From Bifidobacterium breve (GTDB taxonomy: Bacteria; Actinomycetota; Actinomycetes; S36-B12; UBA5976), in the NCBI GenBank assembly GCA_945861165.1, contig CAMATO010000017.1:1-16048 (forward strand): a stretch of DNA of 16,048 nt, read 5' to 3'. Shown here piece after piece: positions 7,369 to 14,677 of this stretch. How positions within the stretch are numbered: position 1 is the first letter of the stretch; each line of letters opens with the position of its first letter. The notes beneath the pieces are model-generated. The model did no database searches. It saw only the letters and a list, made by a program, of their open reading frames with translations, and was not told the origin of the DNA. A program made the translations under genes and the position numbers.

Positions 7369-8252
7369 TGCGGAAAGTAAGGTTTCAAGTGTCAGTCACT
7401 GCGGTTAAAGATGATGGTTCCCGAATAGTAAAAGGGCAAAAAACCGCCAACGAATTTCCAGTTCCACTACCACTAAATTCTCATGGGCCTGCCCGAATCA
7501 TTTCTATGGTGAACCAAAAAGGTGGGGTAGGTAAAACCACTAGCACTATTAATCTTGGTTCAGCTTTAGCTGGATATGGCAGAAAAGTTTTACTTGTTGA
7601 TTTTGATCCGCAGGGTGCTTTATCAGTTGGTTTAGGTATTCCTGTTTATCAATTGGAAAAAACTTTGCGCCACGTGTTAGTCGGAGAACAAATTCCGGCT
7701 CGTGACGTTTTAGTAAAAACTCAGGTAGCAAATCTTGATTTATTGCCTTCCAACATTGAATTATCTGCAGCCGAACTTGAATTAGTTAGTGAAGTAGGTA
7801 GAGAACAAGTTTTAGCAAGCGCTCTTCGACCACTTATTGATGAATATGACTACATTATTATTGACTGCCAACCATCTTTAGGTCTCTTGACCGTGAATGC
7901 TCTTGCAGCATCAGAAGGTTGCATCGTCCCACTTGAAACCGAATACTTCGCCTTACGAGGTTTAGCTTTATTGACTCAAACTGTTGAAAAAATTAAAGGT
8001 CGAATCAATCCGAATTTAAGGATCATAGGAATATTGCCAACTATGTATGATCCAAGAACTGTACATGGCAGAGAAGTTCTAGAACGGGTCGAGGAAGCTT
8101 TTGGAGACAAAGTATTTGAGACTGTTATTGCTAGAACTGTAAAATTTCCTGAAACCACGGCAGCTGGTGCTCCTATTACAGAGTACGCACCAAGCTCAAC
8201 TGGATCTAAAGCATATAAAAGATTAGCCAGAGAAGTTATAGCCAAGATCTGA
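7368..8252 (+). CDS. parA: ParA-family ATPase (orphan, PldP/Soj-like)
   Basis: 294 aa from the GTG at 7368. The deviant Walker A KGGVGKTT is at 51-58 with signature Lys51, Walker A' VDFDPQGALS at 77-86 and Walker B IIIDCQPSLG at 163-172; the C-terminal ETTAAGAPITEYAPSS (262-277) is typical of ParA/Soj. Such ATPases form dynamic dimers on DNA or membranes to position cargo. No parB follows, and instead scpA is coupled by a one-base overlap (TGATG). This orphan paralogue is conserved beside scpAB in actinobacteria, and I believe it corresponds to the division-associated PldP described in Corynebacterium glutamicum; the chromosomal parAB pair should lie elsewhere. The true start may be the in-frame GTG at 7389, which has AAGG 6 nt upstream, whereas 7368 has no Shine-Dalgarno. 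The roughly 40 residues before the ATPase core are low in recognisable features. Confidence 0.9.
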   Translation: MRKVRFQVSVTAVKDDGSRIVKGQKTANEFPVPLPLNSHGPARIISMVNQKGGVGKTTSTINLGSALAGYGRKVLLVDFDPQGALSVGLGIPVYQLEKTLRHVLVGEQIPARDVLVKTQVANLDLLPSNIELSAAELELVSEVGREQVLASALRPLIDEYDYIIIDCQPSLGLLTVNALAASEGCIVPLETEYFALRGLALLTQTVEKIKGRINPNLRIIGILPTMYDPRTVHGREVLERVEEAFGDKVFETVIARTVKFPETTAAGAPITEYAPSSTGSKAYKRLAREVIAKI

Positions 8253-9106
8253 TGACTATTACCTCAACAGTGCCGATTGTAAGAGAGAATTCGGCCGATA
8301 AATTTAACGTTAAATTAAATCAGTTTGAAGGCCCGTTCGATTTACTGTTGTCTTTAATTGCTAAACATGAATTGGAAGTAACCGCATTAGCTCTACATAT
8401 TGTTACAGATGATTTTTTGCAATACATCAAAAATCAGGGAAATGATTGGGATTTAGATGAAGCAACAGAATTTTTGGTTATCGCAGCAACTCTCTTAGAT
8501 TTAAAAACAGCAAGATTACTTCCTTCAGGGGAAGTTGAGGACGAAGAAGACATTGCTCGTTTAGAAGCCCGCGATCTACTATTTGCTCGTTTAATGCAAT
8601 ATAAGGCTTTCAAAGATGTATCAATTTGGTTAAACGATCAACTTCTAGTTGAGTCGAAGAGATTTGCTAGATCTGTCTCTTTGGAACCACAATTTGCAAA
8701 TCTATTGCCGGAAGTTTTATTGGGATTAGGACCAAACGAATTAGCTCGATTGGCAGCAAGAGCTTTAGAAGTGAAAGCTGTTCCCTCGATTTCTCTTTCT
8801 CATTTGCATGCTCCAACAGTTAGCGTGCAAGAACAAGCCTTAATTATTGTGGAACGACTTAGAACAACTGGTCTTGCTACTTTTCGATCTCTTATAACCG
8901 GGGTGGGGGTCGCTGTTATAGTTGCAAGATTTTTAGCAATTCTTGAACTATTTCGTGAATCACAAATAAATCTTGAACAAGAAAATCCTAGAGCAGATTT
9001 ATATATTCGATGGATCGGTGCTGAGTACGGTGAAGTTACCGTCACCAACGAATTTGATTTAATCAATGACGCAAAATCTAATTCTGACAATAAAGAGACC
9101 GAATAA
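8252..9106 (+). CDS. scpA: Segregation and condensation protein A (kleisin ScpA)
   Basis: 284 aa. Kleisin subunit that bridges the SMC heads in bacterial condensin. The N-terminal SMC-neck-binding domain begins with the diagnostic FEGPFDLLLSLIAKHELEV (25-43). An acidic linker at 93-105 and a central region lead to the C-terminal winged helix (about 195-258) with LATFRSLITG (208-217) and FLAILELFRESQINLEQ (227-243). The tail after 260 is short and polar. The ATG overlaps the parA stop by one base, and scpB begins 4 bases after the stop, so the three genes are probably translated together. smc itself is not in the window, which is normal. The first 24 residues precede the conserved domain and are common in actinobacterial ScpA. 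Confidence 0.95.
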   Translation: MTITSTVPIVRENSADKFNVKLNQFEGPFDLLLSLIAKHELEVTALALHIVTDDFLQYIKNQGNDWDLDEATEFLVIAATLLDLKTARLLPSGEVEDEEDIARLEARDLLFARLMQYKAFKDVSIWLNDQLLVESKRFARSVSLEPQFANLLPEVLLGLGPNELARLAARALEVKAVPSISLSHLHAPTVSVQEQALIIVERLRTTGLATFRSLITGVGVAVIVARFLAILELFRESQINLEQENPRADLYIRWIGAEYGEVTVTNEFDLINDAKSNSDNKETE

Positions 9107-9110
9107 TCCC

Positions 9111-9707
9111 ATGACCGATAACGAGAACATTGTGGAAGAAGTTCCTTCCATTGGTGCACCTTCGCTAAAAGCTGGTATCGAAGCAATCCTGCTTGTCGTT
9201 GATGAACCCGTTTCGGCAATAACTCTTGCCCAAATCACTAATTCTCCAGAGATTCAAGTTAATAAGACATTAAAAATGATTCAAAAAGAATTTGATAATC
9301 GTGAGGGTGGAATTACGTTGAGAGAAATTGCTGGAGGTTGGCGTTTCTATACCAATGAACACAGCGGGGAAGTTGTAGAACGATTCTTAAAAGATGGGCA
9401 AACAGCGCGGCTTACTCAAGCATCTCTTGAAACACTTGCAGTTATTGCATATAAACAACCTGTTTCACGCGGACGAATTGCTGCTATTCGTGGAGTAAAT
9501 GTGGATGGCGTTGTGCGCACATTACTTAATCGTGGACTAATTGAAGAGGCAGGTTCTGATAACGAATCTCAAGCTGTGCTGTATCGAACAACTCAATATT
9601 TCTTAGAACGCGTAGGGGTAGCTAACTTGGAAGAATTACCACCAGTAGCAGATTACTTGCCAAATATGGCCGCACTTGATTCTATTATTGACGAATCGAT
9701 CATGTAA
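9111..9707 (+). CDS. scpB: Segregation and condensation protein B (ScpB)
   Basis: 198 aa from the ATG at 9111. ScpB dimers bind the ScpA linker and support SMC-ScpAB loading and chromosome compaction. It consists of two winged-helix domains: the first (20-100) begins LKAGIEAILLVVDEPVSAITLAQI and includes GGITLREIAGGWRFYT (66-81); the second (101-170) has LTQASLETLAVIAYKQPVSR (101-120) and RGVNVDGVVRTLLNRGLIEE (127-146), the most conserved part of the family. An in-frame upstream ATG at 9066 would add 15 residues and overlap scpA by 41 bases; 9111 is preferred because it starts 4 bases after the scpA stop, as at the other junctions, and the added residues resemble nothing in the family. No clear Shine-Dalgarno is present. 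rluB follows after 2 bases. Confidence 0.94.
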   Translation: MTDNENIVEEVPSIGAPSLKAGIEAILLVVDEPVSAITLAQITNSPEIQVNKTLKMIQKEFDNREGGITLREIAGGWRFYTNEHSGEVVERFLKDGQTARLTQASLETLAVIAYKQPVSRGRIAAIRGVNVDGVVRTLLNRGLIEEAGSDNESQAVLYRTTQYFLERVGVANLEELPPVADYLPNMAALDSIIDESIM

Positions 9708-9709
9708 TT

Positions 9710-10465
9710 ATGCAAAATCAAGAAGGAATTCGACTACAAAAAGTACTAGCTGCTGCTGGTGTGGGCAGTCGAAGATCTTGTGAAGAGTTGATTGAACAAG
9801 GTCGTGTTGCTGTTAATGGAATTAAAGTCAATGAACAAGGCAGGCGCGTAAATCCAGCAATTGATCTCATAACTGTGGATGGAGATCCAATTGCAGCGGC
9901 GGCTGGTTTTATCGTTATTGCTTTGAATAAGCCAAGTGGTGTAGTGACCACAATGAAGCGTGAAGATGATCGGGCAACTGTTGCCGATTATGTGGCAAAC
10001 CGTAGTGATCGTTTGTTTCACGTTGGTCGATTAGACGCGGACACTGAAGGCTTAATTTTGTTGACTAATGACGGAAATCTAGCCCACGGTTTAACCCATC
10101 CCTCCTCGGAAGTAAACAAGATTTATTTAGCAAGAATCAAAGGCACAGTTAATAAAACTGAAATTTCCGCTTTAACTACCGGGATTGAACTAAGTGATGG
10201 ATTTGCCAAAGCAGACACCGTTTCCATCGTTGGTGCCACACCAGGGGAAACAGCAATTGAAATATCTCTTCATGAAGGTAGAAACAGAGTTATTCGAAGA
10301 ATGTGTGAACACATTGGCCATGAAGTAATCCAACTAGTAAGAGTGCAATTTGGTCCCATTAAATTAGGGGATATGAAACTAGGTAAAACACGCGTGCTAA
10401 ATCACACCGAAGTGGGCAGCCTCTATCGAGCCGCACAACTAGTTACTGACGAGGCAACATTATGA
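9710..10465 (+). CDS. rluB: rRNA pseudouridine synthase, RluB/RsuA family
   Basis: 251 aa. Isomerises a uridine in rRNA; the RluB branch modifies 23S rRNA near U2605 of the peptidyl-transferase region. The S4 domain is at 7-65 (RLQKVLAAAGVGSRRSCEE). The catalytic domain includes ALNKPSGVVTT (71-81) and the catalytic-Asp motif GRLDADTEGLILLTNDG (106-122, nucleophile Asp109). The RNA-binding GRNRVIRRMCEHIGHEV region follows at about 194-210. Choice of RluB over RsuA or RluE rests on the conserved position after scpAB in actinobacteria and is less certain than the family. The start lies 2 bases after the scpB stop, and the TGA overlaps aroH by 4 bases. Confidence 0.9.
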   Translation: MQNQEGIRLQKVLAAAGVGSRRSCEELIEQGRVAVNGIKVNEQGRRVNPAIDLITVDGDPIAAAAGFIVIALNKPSGVVTTMKREDDRATVADYVANRSDRLFHVGRLDADTEGLILLTNDGNLAHGLTHPSSEVNKIYLARIKGTVNKTEISALTTGIELSDGFAKADTVSIVGATPGETAIEISLHEGRNRVIRRMCEHIGHEVIQLVRVQFGPIKLGDMKLGKTRVLNHTEVGSLYRAAQLVTDEATL

Positions 10466-10824
10466 AACTAGTTGGACTACGAGGTGCAACTATGTTGCAA
10501 AAAAATGATGCAACAGAGATGCAATCCGCTGTTATAGAATTATTAAGCGAGATGATTGCTAAAAATAATATTAAAAACGAGGATTTAGTAAGTATTATTT
10601 TTACCACGACAGAAGATTTAAATTGTGCTTTCCCGGCGGCCGCAGCACGAGAAATTGGCTTAGGTGATGTACCCCTTCTATGCTCAAAAGAAATTGACGT
10701 TCCCAATGCGCCGAAATTAGTGGTACGAATCTTAATGCATAGTTACTCTGCTTTGGAAAGAAAAGCTATCAATCATATTTATCTTCGTGGGGCAGAAGTT
10801 TTAAGACAAGATTTGGCTCAATAA
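10462..10824 (+). CDS. aroH: Chorismate mutase, AroH type
   Basis: 120 aa, monofunctional. Converts chorismate to prephenate, the branch point to phenylalanine and tyrosine. It belongs to the small trimeric alpha/beta AroH class of Bacillus subtilis, not the all-helical AroQ class. Residues matching the B. subtilis active site are Arg7 (GLRGAT), Arg63, Cys74 and Glu77 (LLCSKEIDV), Arg89 (VVRILMH) and Tyr107 (IYLRGAEVLRQDL), each one position before the Bacillus number for Cys75, Glu78, Arg90 and Tyr108. It is coupled to rluB by an ATGA overlap and to cmk by a one-base TAATG overlap. In Streptomyces, as I recall, a prephenate dehydrogenase gene sits between aroH and cmk; here it is absent and no remnant is left. 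Confidence 0.93.
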   Translation: MKLVGLRGATMLQKNDATEMQSAVIELLSEMIAKNNIKNEDLVSIIFTTTEDLNCAFPAAAAREIGLGDVPLLCSKEIDVPNAPKLVVRILMHSYSALERKAINHIYLRGAEVLRQDLAQ

Positions 10825-11501
10825 TGTCTGCGAGTAACTCAACTCGCCCACACGTGGTTATTGCAGTTGATGGTCCTAGTGGGTCTGGAAAATCAAGTAT
10901 TAGTAAAGCAGCTGCAGAGAAACTCAATTATAAATACCTTGACACTGGAGCTATGTATAGAGCATTAACTTGGTTTTGTTTACAAGAGGAGCTTTTCGAT
11001 GAAAACGAAATTTTTGAAAACCTAATAAATCATAATTTTATTTTGAATATTTCAGTTGATCCTCGGATAGATCAAGTATCAGTCAATGAATCAGATATAA
11101 CTGCTGTGATTAGGCTAGATGAAGTGACCAATAAAGTTTCATTTTATGCAGCTATGCCAAAACTTAGAAGTTACCTAGTTCAGAGGCAGCAAGATTTAGT
11201 GATAAATTCAGCACAAGGCATTGTTGTCGAAGGAAGAGATATAGGAAGTGTGGTTCTTCCTCATGCGGATTCAAAAATTTATATAACTGCCAGTGACGAA
11301 ATTAGGGCTAAAAGAAGGGCTCTCCAGTCTAATACTGACGAAAACGAAGTTCTTGAATCTCAAAAAATTAGAGATAACTTAGATTCCAATCGTAAAATCT
11401 CACCACTAGTTATTCCAGATGGCGCAATCATTCTTGATAATTCGACATTGAATTTTGAGGAATCTGTTGCTGCTTTCATCCAAATTGTTCGCGGGGCATA
11501 G
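10824..11501 (+). CDS. cmk: Cytidylate kinase
   Basis: 225 aa, normal length. Phosphorylates CMP and dCMP to the diphosphates. P-loop GPSGSGKS is at 17-24, then the CMP-binding LDTGAMYRAL (39-48), EGRDIGSVVLPHA (136-148) with the conserved GRD, and the LID-type RAKRRALQ (161-168). The conserved DSxR motif reads DSNR (187-190) and the end DGAIILDNS matches the usual D-A-x-x-I-D-T/N-S region. Starting at the ATG that overlaps the aroH stop gives a short 10-residue lead before the beta strand, as expected. der follows 2 bases after the stop, a pairing conserved across actinobacteria. Together with pyrG it covers CTP synthesis and CMP recycling. Confidence 0.96.
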   Translation: MSASNSTRPHVVIAVDGPSGSGKSSISKAAAEKLNYKYLDTGAMYRALTWFCLQEELFDENEIFENLINHNFILNISVDPRIDQVSVNESDITAVIRLDEVTNKVSFYAAMPKLRSYLVQRQQDLVINSAQGIVVEGRDIGSVVLPHADSKIYITASDEIRAKRRALQSNTDENEVLESQKIRDNLDSNRKISPLVIPDGAIILDNSTLNFEESVAAFIQIVRGA

Positions 11502-11503
11502 CC

Positions 11504-12970
11504 GTGGCCACAGAGGACGAAATAACGAAATCATTATTGATTGAAAGCCAGATTTGGATCACCGAAGACATAAACGATGATCAAGTTGTAGAGGAACTTG
11601 AAAAGGAGTACTCCTTCGATGAAGATTTTATTGATGAAGAAGAAGTCTTACCGCACAAGAATCGTCCACGGGTTGTAGTAATTGGTCGTCCCAATGTGGG
11701 CAAATCAACATTAGTAAATCGACTAATTGGTCGTAGAGAAGCAGTTGTCCAAGATACTCCAGGTGTGACCAGGGACCGTATCCAATATGACGCAGAGTGG
11801 AGTGGAAAACATTTTATTCTTATTGACACCGGTGGTTGGTCAAGTGAGAAGACAGGATTATTACCCAAAATAAGTGAGCAAGTACAGATTGCTATAGATC
11901 AAGCAGACTTAATTTTATTCATCGTTGATGCTCAAGTTGGATTAACAGAAGATGATGAAGCAGTTGTTAAACTGATTAGAAGAAACTCAGTTCCAGTTAT
12001 TTTAGTTGCCAATAAAGTTGACGGTATAGAAGCTGAAGCTCAAATTGGAAATTTGTGGTCCTTAGGTTTAGGTGAACCATTCCCAGTTAGCGCGTTGCAC
12101 GGAAGAGGATCTGGAGATTTGCTGGAATTAGTAATCAGTCGAATGCCAGATGAGTCTCGAATTCAAGATCAACTCAAAGGTCCAACAAAAGTAGCATTGA
12201 TAGGTAGACCAAATGTTGGTAAAAGTAGTTTGCTTAATAAATTAACTAAATCAAACCGTTCAGTTGTTTCAGAAATTGCCGGCACAACTGTTGACCCAGT
12301 AGATGAAATTGTGATGATTAATGATGAGGCCTGGAATTTTATTGACACTGCAGGCATTAGAAGAAGAGTAAGAGAGTCTTCTGGATATGAATACTACGCC
12401 AGTTTGAGAACTCAAGCAGCACTAGAGAGAGCAGAAATAGCTCTTCTAATATTGGAATCAAGTGAGAACATCACAGACCAAGATCGTAAGTTAATCAACT
12501 TAGTAACCGAAGCAGGAAGAGCCTTAGTTCTAGTTTTCAATAAATGGGATTTATTGGACGAAGATCGCAGAGAAATGCTAGAAAAAGAAATAGATTTAGA
12601 TTTGCACAATGTGAGATGGGCACCTCGAGTGAATTTGTCTGCATTAACTGGATGGCATGTAGATAGACTCTCCACCGCGTTACACACCGCTTACGCAGGC
12701 TGGTCTACCAGAATTGCGACATCCAAATTAAATCAATTTATTAAAGAGTTCATTGCCGCAAATCCTCATCCGGTCAGGGGAGGCAAGCAATCAAAAATAC
12801 TTTTCGCAACTCAAATTGGACAAAAGCCCCCTGCGTTTGCCTTATTTACAACCGGCATGATCGATGAAAGCTACACCAGATTTATCGAACGTCGCTTGAG
12901 AGAAGAATATGGTTTCCTAGGATCACCCATCCATATCAAAGTAAAAATTAGAGAGCGAAGAAAAAGATAA
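11504..12970 (+). CDS. der: Ribosome-assembly GTPase Der (EngA)
   Basis: 488 aa. Double-Era GTPase acting in 50S subunit maturation. G domain 1: G1 GRPNVGKS (61-68), DTPGVTRDR (84-92), G3 DTGG (108-111), G4 NKVD (170-173). G domain 2: G1 GRPNVGKS (234-241), AGTTVDPVD (259-267), G3 DTAG (281-284), G4 NKWD (346-349). The C-terminal KH-like domain spans about 400-488 and ends in basic residues (KIRERRKR). About 55 residues precede G domain 1 and are very acidic (for example FDEDFIDEEE at 38-47); actinobacterial Der proteins usually carry such an extension, absent in E. coli. The GTG start lies 2 bases after cmk with no strong Shine-Dalgarno, so the exact start is moderately sure. pgsA begins directly after the stop. 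Confidence 0.96.
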   Translation: MATEDEITKSLLIESQIWITEDINDDQVVEELEKEYSFDEDFIDEEEVLPHKNRPRVVVIGRPNVGKSTLVNRLIGRREAVVQDTPGVTRDRIQYDAEWSGKHFILIDTGGWSSEKTGLLPKISEQVQIAIDQADLILFIVDAQVGLTEDDEAVVKLIRRNSVPVILVANKVDGIEAEAQIGNLWSLGLGEPFPVSALHGRGSGDLLELVISRMPDESRIQDQLKGPTKVALIGRPNVGKSSLLNKLTKSNRSVVSEIAGTTVDPVDEIVMINDEAWNFIDTAGIRRRVRESSGYEYYASLRTQAALERAEIALLILESSENITDQDRKLINLVTEAGRALVLVFNKWDLLDEDRREMLEKEIDLDLHNVRWAPRVNLSALTGWHVDRLSTALHTAYAGWSTRIATSKLNQFIKEFIAANPHPVRGGKQSKILFATQIGQKPPAFALFTTGMIDESYTRFIERRLREEYGFLGSPIHIKVKIRERRKR

Positions 12971-13516
12971 ATGTTTAATGTACCAAATACCATTAGTTTT
13001 ATTCGTCTATTTTTAATACCAATTTTTCTCTGGACTGCCCTTAATAATCAATTAAGTCTTAGCTGTCTAATTATTTTTGTGGCTTCTTTCACTGACTGGT
13101 TAGATGGTTATGCAGCAAGAAAATTAAACCAATTCACCCGATTGGGTCAATTATTGGATCCCATTTCAGATCGTTTGTATATAATTTCATTGATATTCGT
13201 AATTTTCTATTTTGATCTTGCGCCTATTATAGTTTTGCTAGTAATAATATTTAGGGAACTTATTCTTTCTTCTTTAATATTCTATTTGAAGACAAAAGGA
13301 ATTACTGGTTTGCCCGTACATTACTTAGGTAAAATGGGAGCGTTTTGTTTACAAATAGGCTTACCAGGCTTGATCTTTGCTGAAGCTTTTCCATCGCAGG
13401 ATTTTATTTGGCAGACCATTGGATGGTCGTTTACGATATGGGGAGTTTTTTTGTACACTTTCTCAGCACTTAAGTACTTTGAACATGCGAAACAGTTAAT
13501 GTCAAATAATGTCTAA
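12971..13516 (+). CDS. pgsA: CDP-alcohol phosphatidyltransferase (probable phosphatidylglycerophosphate synthase)
   Basis: 181 aa integral membrane enzyme. It carries the complete CDP-alcohol phosphotransferase motif D-x2-D-G-x2-A-R-x8-G-x3-D-x3-D at residues 42-67 (Asp42, Asp45, Gly46, Ala49, Arg50, Gly59, Asp63, Asp67). The rest is mostly hydrophobic, with about five to six membrane segments (near 8-22, 28-42, 69-90, 92-106, 125-139, 148-166). It most likely joins CDP-diacylglycerol to glycerol-3-phosphate, giving the precursor of phosphatidylglycerol and cardiolipin; other head-group specificities of this family (inositol phosphate, for example) cannot be excluded from sequence alone. The ATG follows the der stop with no gap, and the stop lies 8 bases inside the DUF881 gene, so expression is tied to both. 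In M. tuberculosis the equivalent gene (pgsA2) lies in a separate block from der. Confidence 0.88.
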   Translation: MFNVPNTISFIRLFLIPIFLWTALNNQLSLSCLIIFVASFTDWLDGYAARKLNQFTRLGQLLDPISDRLYIISLIFVIFYFDLAPIIVLLVIIFRELILSSLIFYLKTKGITGLPVHYLGKMGAFCLQIGLPGLIFAEAFPSQDFIWQTIGWSFTIWGVFLYTFSALKYFEHAKQLMSNNV

Positions 13517-14345
13517 AGATTCATTTTTCAAAAGCGATAATTCCCCCTCGATGGGTTTACTTGCGTTGTTGAATAGTGAGATTGAAACAAACGATTACAA
13601 AAATCCTAGTAGACCATTTGTTGGAAAAAGAGATCCAAAGTGGTGGATTGCAGTGGTTTTATCATTCTCTGGACTTTTTTTTGGAATCGCGATAGCAAAT
13701 ACTCAGCGCCAAGAACCAATAATTGAAAAAACAAGGCAGGATTTAAGAAATACAATAACTAAAAATATAAAAAGTTTAAGCTTGGTTTCAGAAGAACTAA
13801 GTTTAGTGAATAACGAATTAGCACAAATTCAATCCGATATTTCAGATTTGAATTACCATGGAGTAAGTGCAGATAATACAAGCACACTGCAAATCGGAGC
13901 GGGACTAAGTGACGTAACTGGGCAAGGTTTCGAAATAGAAATCAGTGATGCCCAGAAAACAGATTCGTTGGAAGTTACAGACATTGTTCTAGCGAAAGTA
14001 TTTGATACAGATATTCAATTGTTAGTTAATGCCTTATGGGCTAGTGGCGCTGAAGCAATAACAATAAATGAAAGCCGAATAACGACTACCAGTGCAATCA
14101 GATCAGCTGGAGATGCAATCCTAGTGAACTACCGACCATTGCTTCCTCCGTATAGAATCGCGGCCATAGGGGATAGCAAAATGAAAGAAAGATTCATTTC
14201 ACATCCGGACTATCTAGATTTAGCGTTCGTGGTAAAAACTTACGGATTAGGTTTCAAAATATCCGATTTCAAGAAACTTATATTATCCGCAACCGGTGTT
14301 GCCTTGCCAGACATGCAAGGGATTACAGTAGGGGATAGATCATGA
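13509..14345 (+). CDS. DUF881 family membrane protein (first copy)
   Basis: 278 aa, function unknown. A 44-residue cytoplasmic N-terminus contains a hydrophobic SMGLLALLN patch (14-22), then one membrane helix (about 45-64, WWIAVVLSFSGLFFGIAIA). A coiled-coil-like stretch rich in Glu, Asn and Ser follows (70-115), and the extracytoplasmic DUF881 domain spans about 125-270. Family landmarks are ALWASGAEAITINESRIT (175-192), SAIRSAGDAILVNYRPLLPP (195-214) and YRIAAIGD (215-222). The gene overlaps pgsA by 8 bases and sbp by 4. In Bacillus subtilis the DUF881 genes ylxW and ylxX flank divIB and sbp upstream of ftsA-ftsZ, so a link to division or envelope growth is plausible but unproved. Confidence 0.88.
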   Translation: MSKDSFFKSDNSPSMGLLALLNSEIETNDYKNPSRPFVGKRDPKWWIAVVLSFSGLFFGIAIANTQRQEPIIEKTRQDLRNTITKNIKSLSLVSEELSLVNNELAQIQSDISDLNYHGVSADNTSTLQIGAGLSDVTGQGFEIEISDAQKTDSLEVTDIVLAKVFDTDIQLLVNALWASGAEAITINESRITTTSAIRSAGDAILVNYRPLLPPYRIAAIGDSKMKERFISHPDYLDLAFVVKTYGLGFKISDFKKLILSATGVALPDMQGITVGDRS

Positions 14346-14677
14346 TTCCCGTAATTGGCTTGCTAATCGGTGTCCTAGTAGGAATCGTTATTGATCCAAC
14401 TGTGCCACTTTGGATGCAACCATACTTACCGATAGCTGTTATAGCGGCTCTTGACGCAGTTTTTGGAGCAATTCGTGCAAATCTAGAGGATGTCTTTGAT
14501 GACAAAATTTTTATTTCATCTTTTGCTAGCAATGTTTTAATTGCCGCCTTAATTGTTTTCCTAGGGGATCAATTGGGAGTCGGTTCTCAACTTTCCACTG
14601 GAGTTGTAGTTGTTTTAGCAATGAGAATATTTGCTAATTCAGCTGCTATTAGACGTAACCTTTTCGATCGTAAATGA
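14342..14677 (+). CDS. sbp: Small basic protein Sbp (DUF1290)
   Basis: 111 aa membrane protein of the Sbp/DUF1290 family, function unknown. Segments: 2-18 (IPVIGLLIGVLVGIVID), 28-45, about 58-75 and 83-98, separated by the conserved cytoplasm-type loop FGAIRANLEDVFDDKIF (41-57), with a basic end (RRNLFDRK). The pattern of a short hydrophobic protein with G-I-V-I-D-P near residue 18 and AIRANLE after the second helix is characteristic. It sits exactly between two DUF881 genes, coupled by ATGA overlaps at both ends. The same three-gene set lies next to ftsA-ftsZ in Firmicutes, which suggests the three products form one membrane complex (inference). Confidence 0.9.
   Translation: MIPVIGLLIGVLVGIVIDPTVPLWMQPYLPIAVIAALDAVFGAIRANLEDVFDDKIFISSFASNVLIAALIVFLGDQLGVGSQLSTGVVVVLAMRIFANSAAIRRNLFDRK

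Noticed and set aside
9066..9110. Upstream in-frame ATG for scpB
   Set aside because: It would overlap scpA by 41 bases and add 15 residues unlike ScpB N-termini; ATG 9111 sits 4 bases after the scpA stop and fits the family.
8800..9219. 139-codon open frame on the minus strand
   Set aside because: It lies opposite the end of scpA and start of scpB, both clearly coding; composition is what an antisense frame of those genes gives and no family pattern is visible.
9746..10021. 91-codon open frame on the minus strand opposite rluB
   Set aside because: Shadow of the S4 and catalytic region of rluB; no ribosome binding site or recognisable protein pattern.
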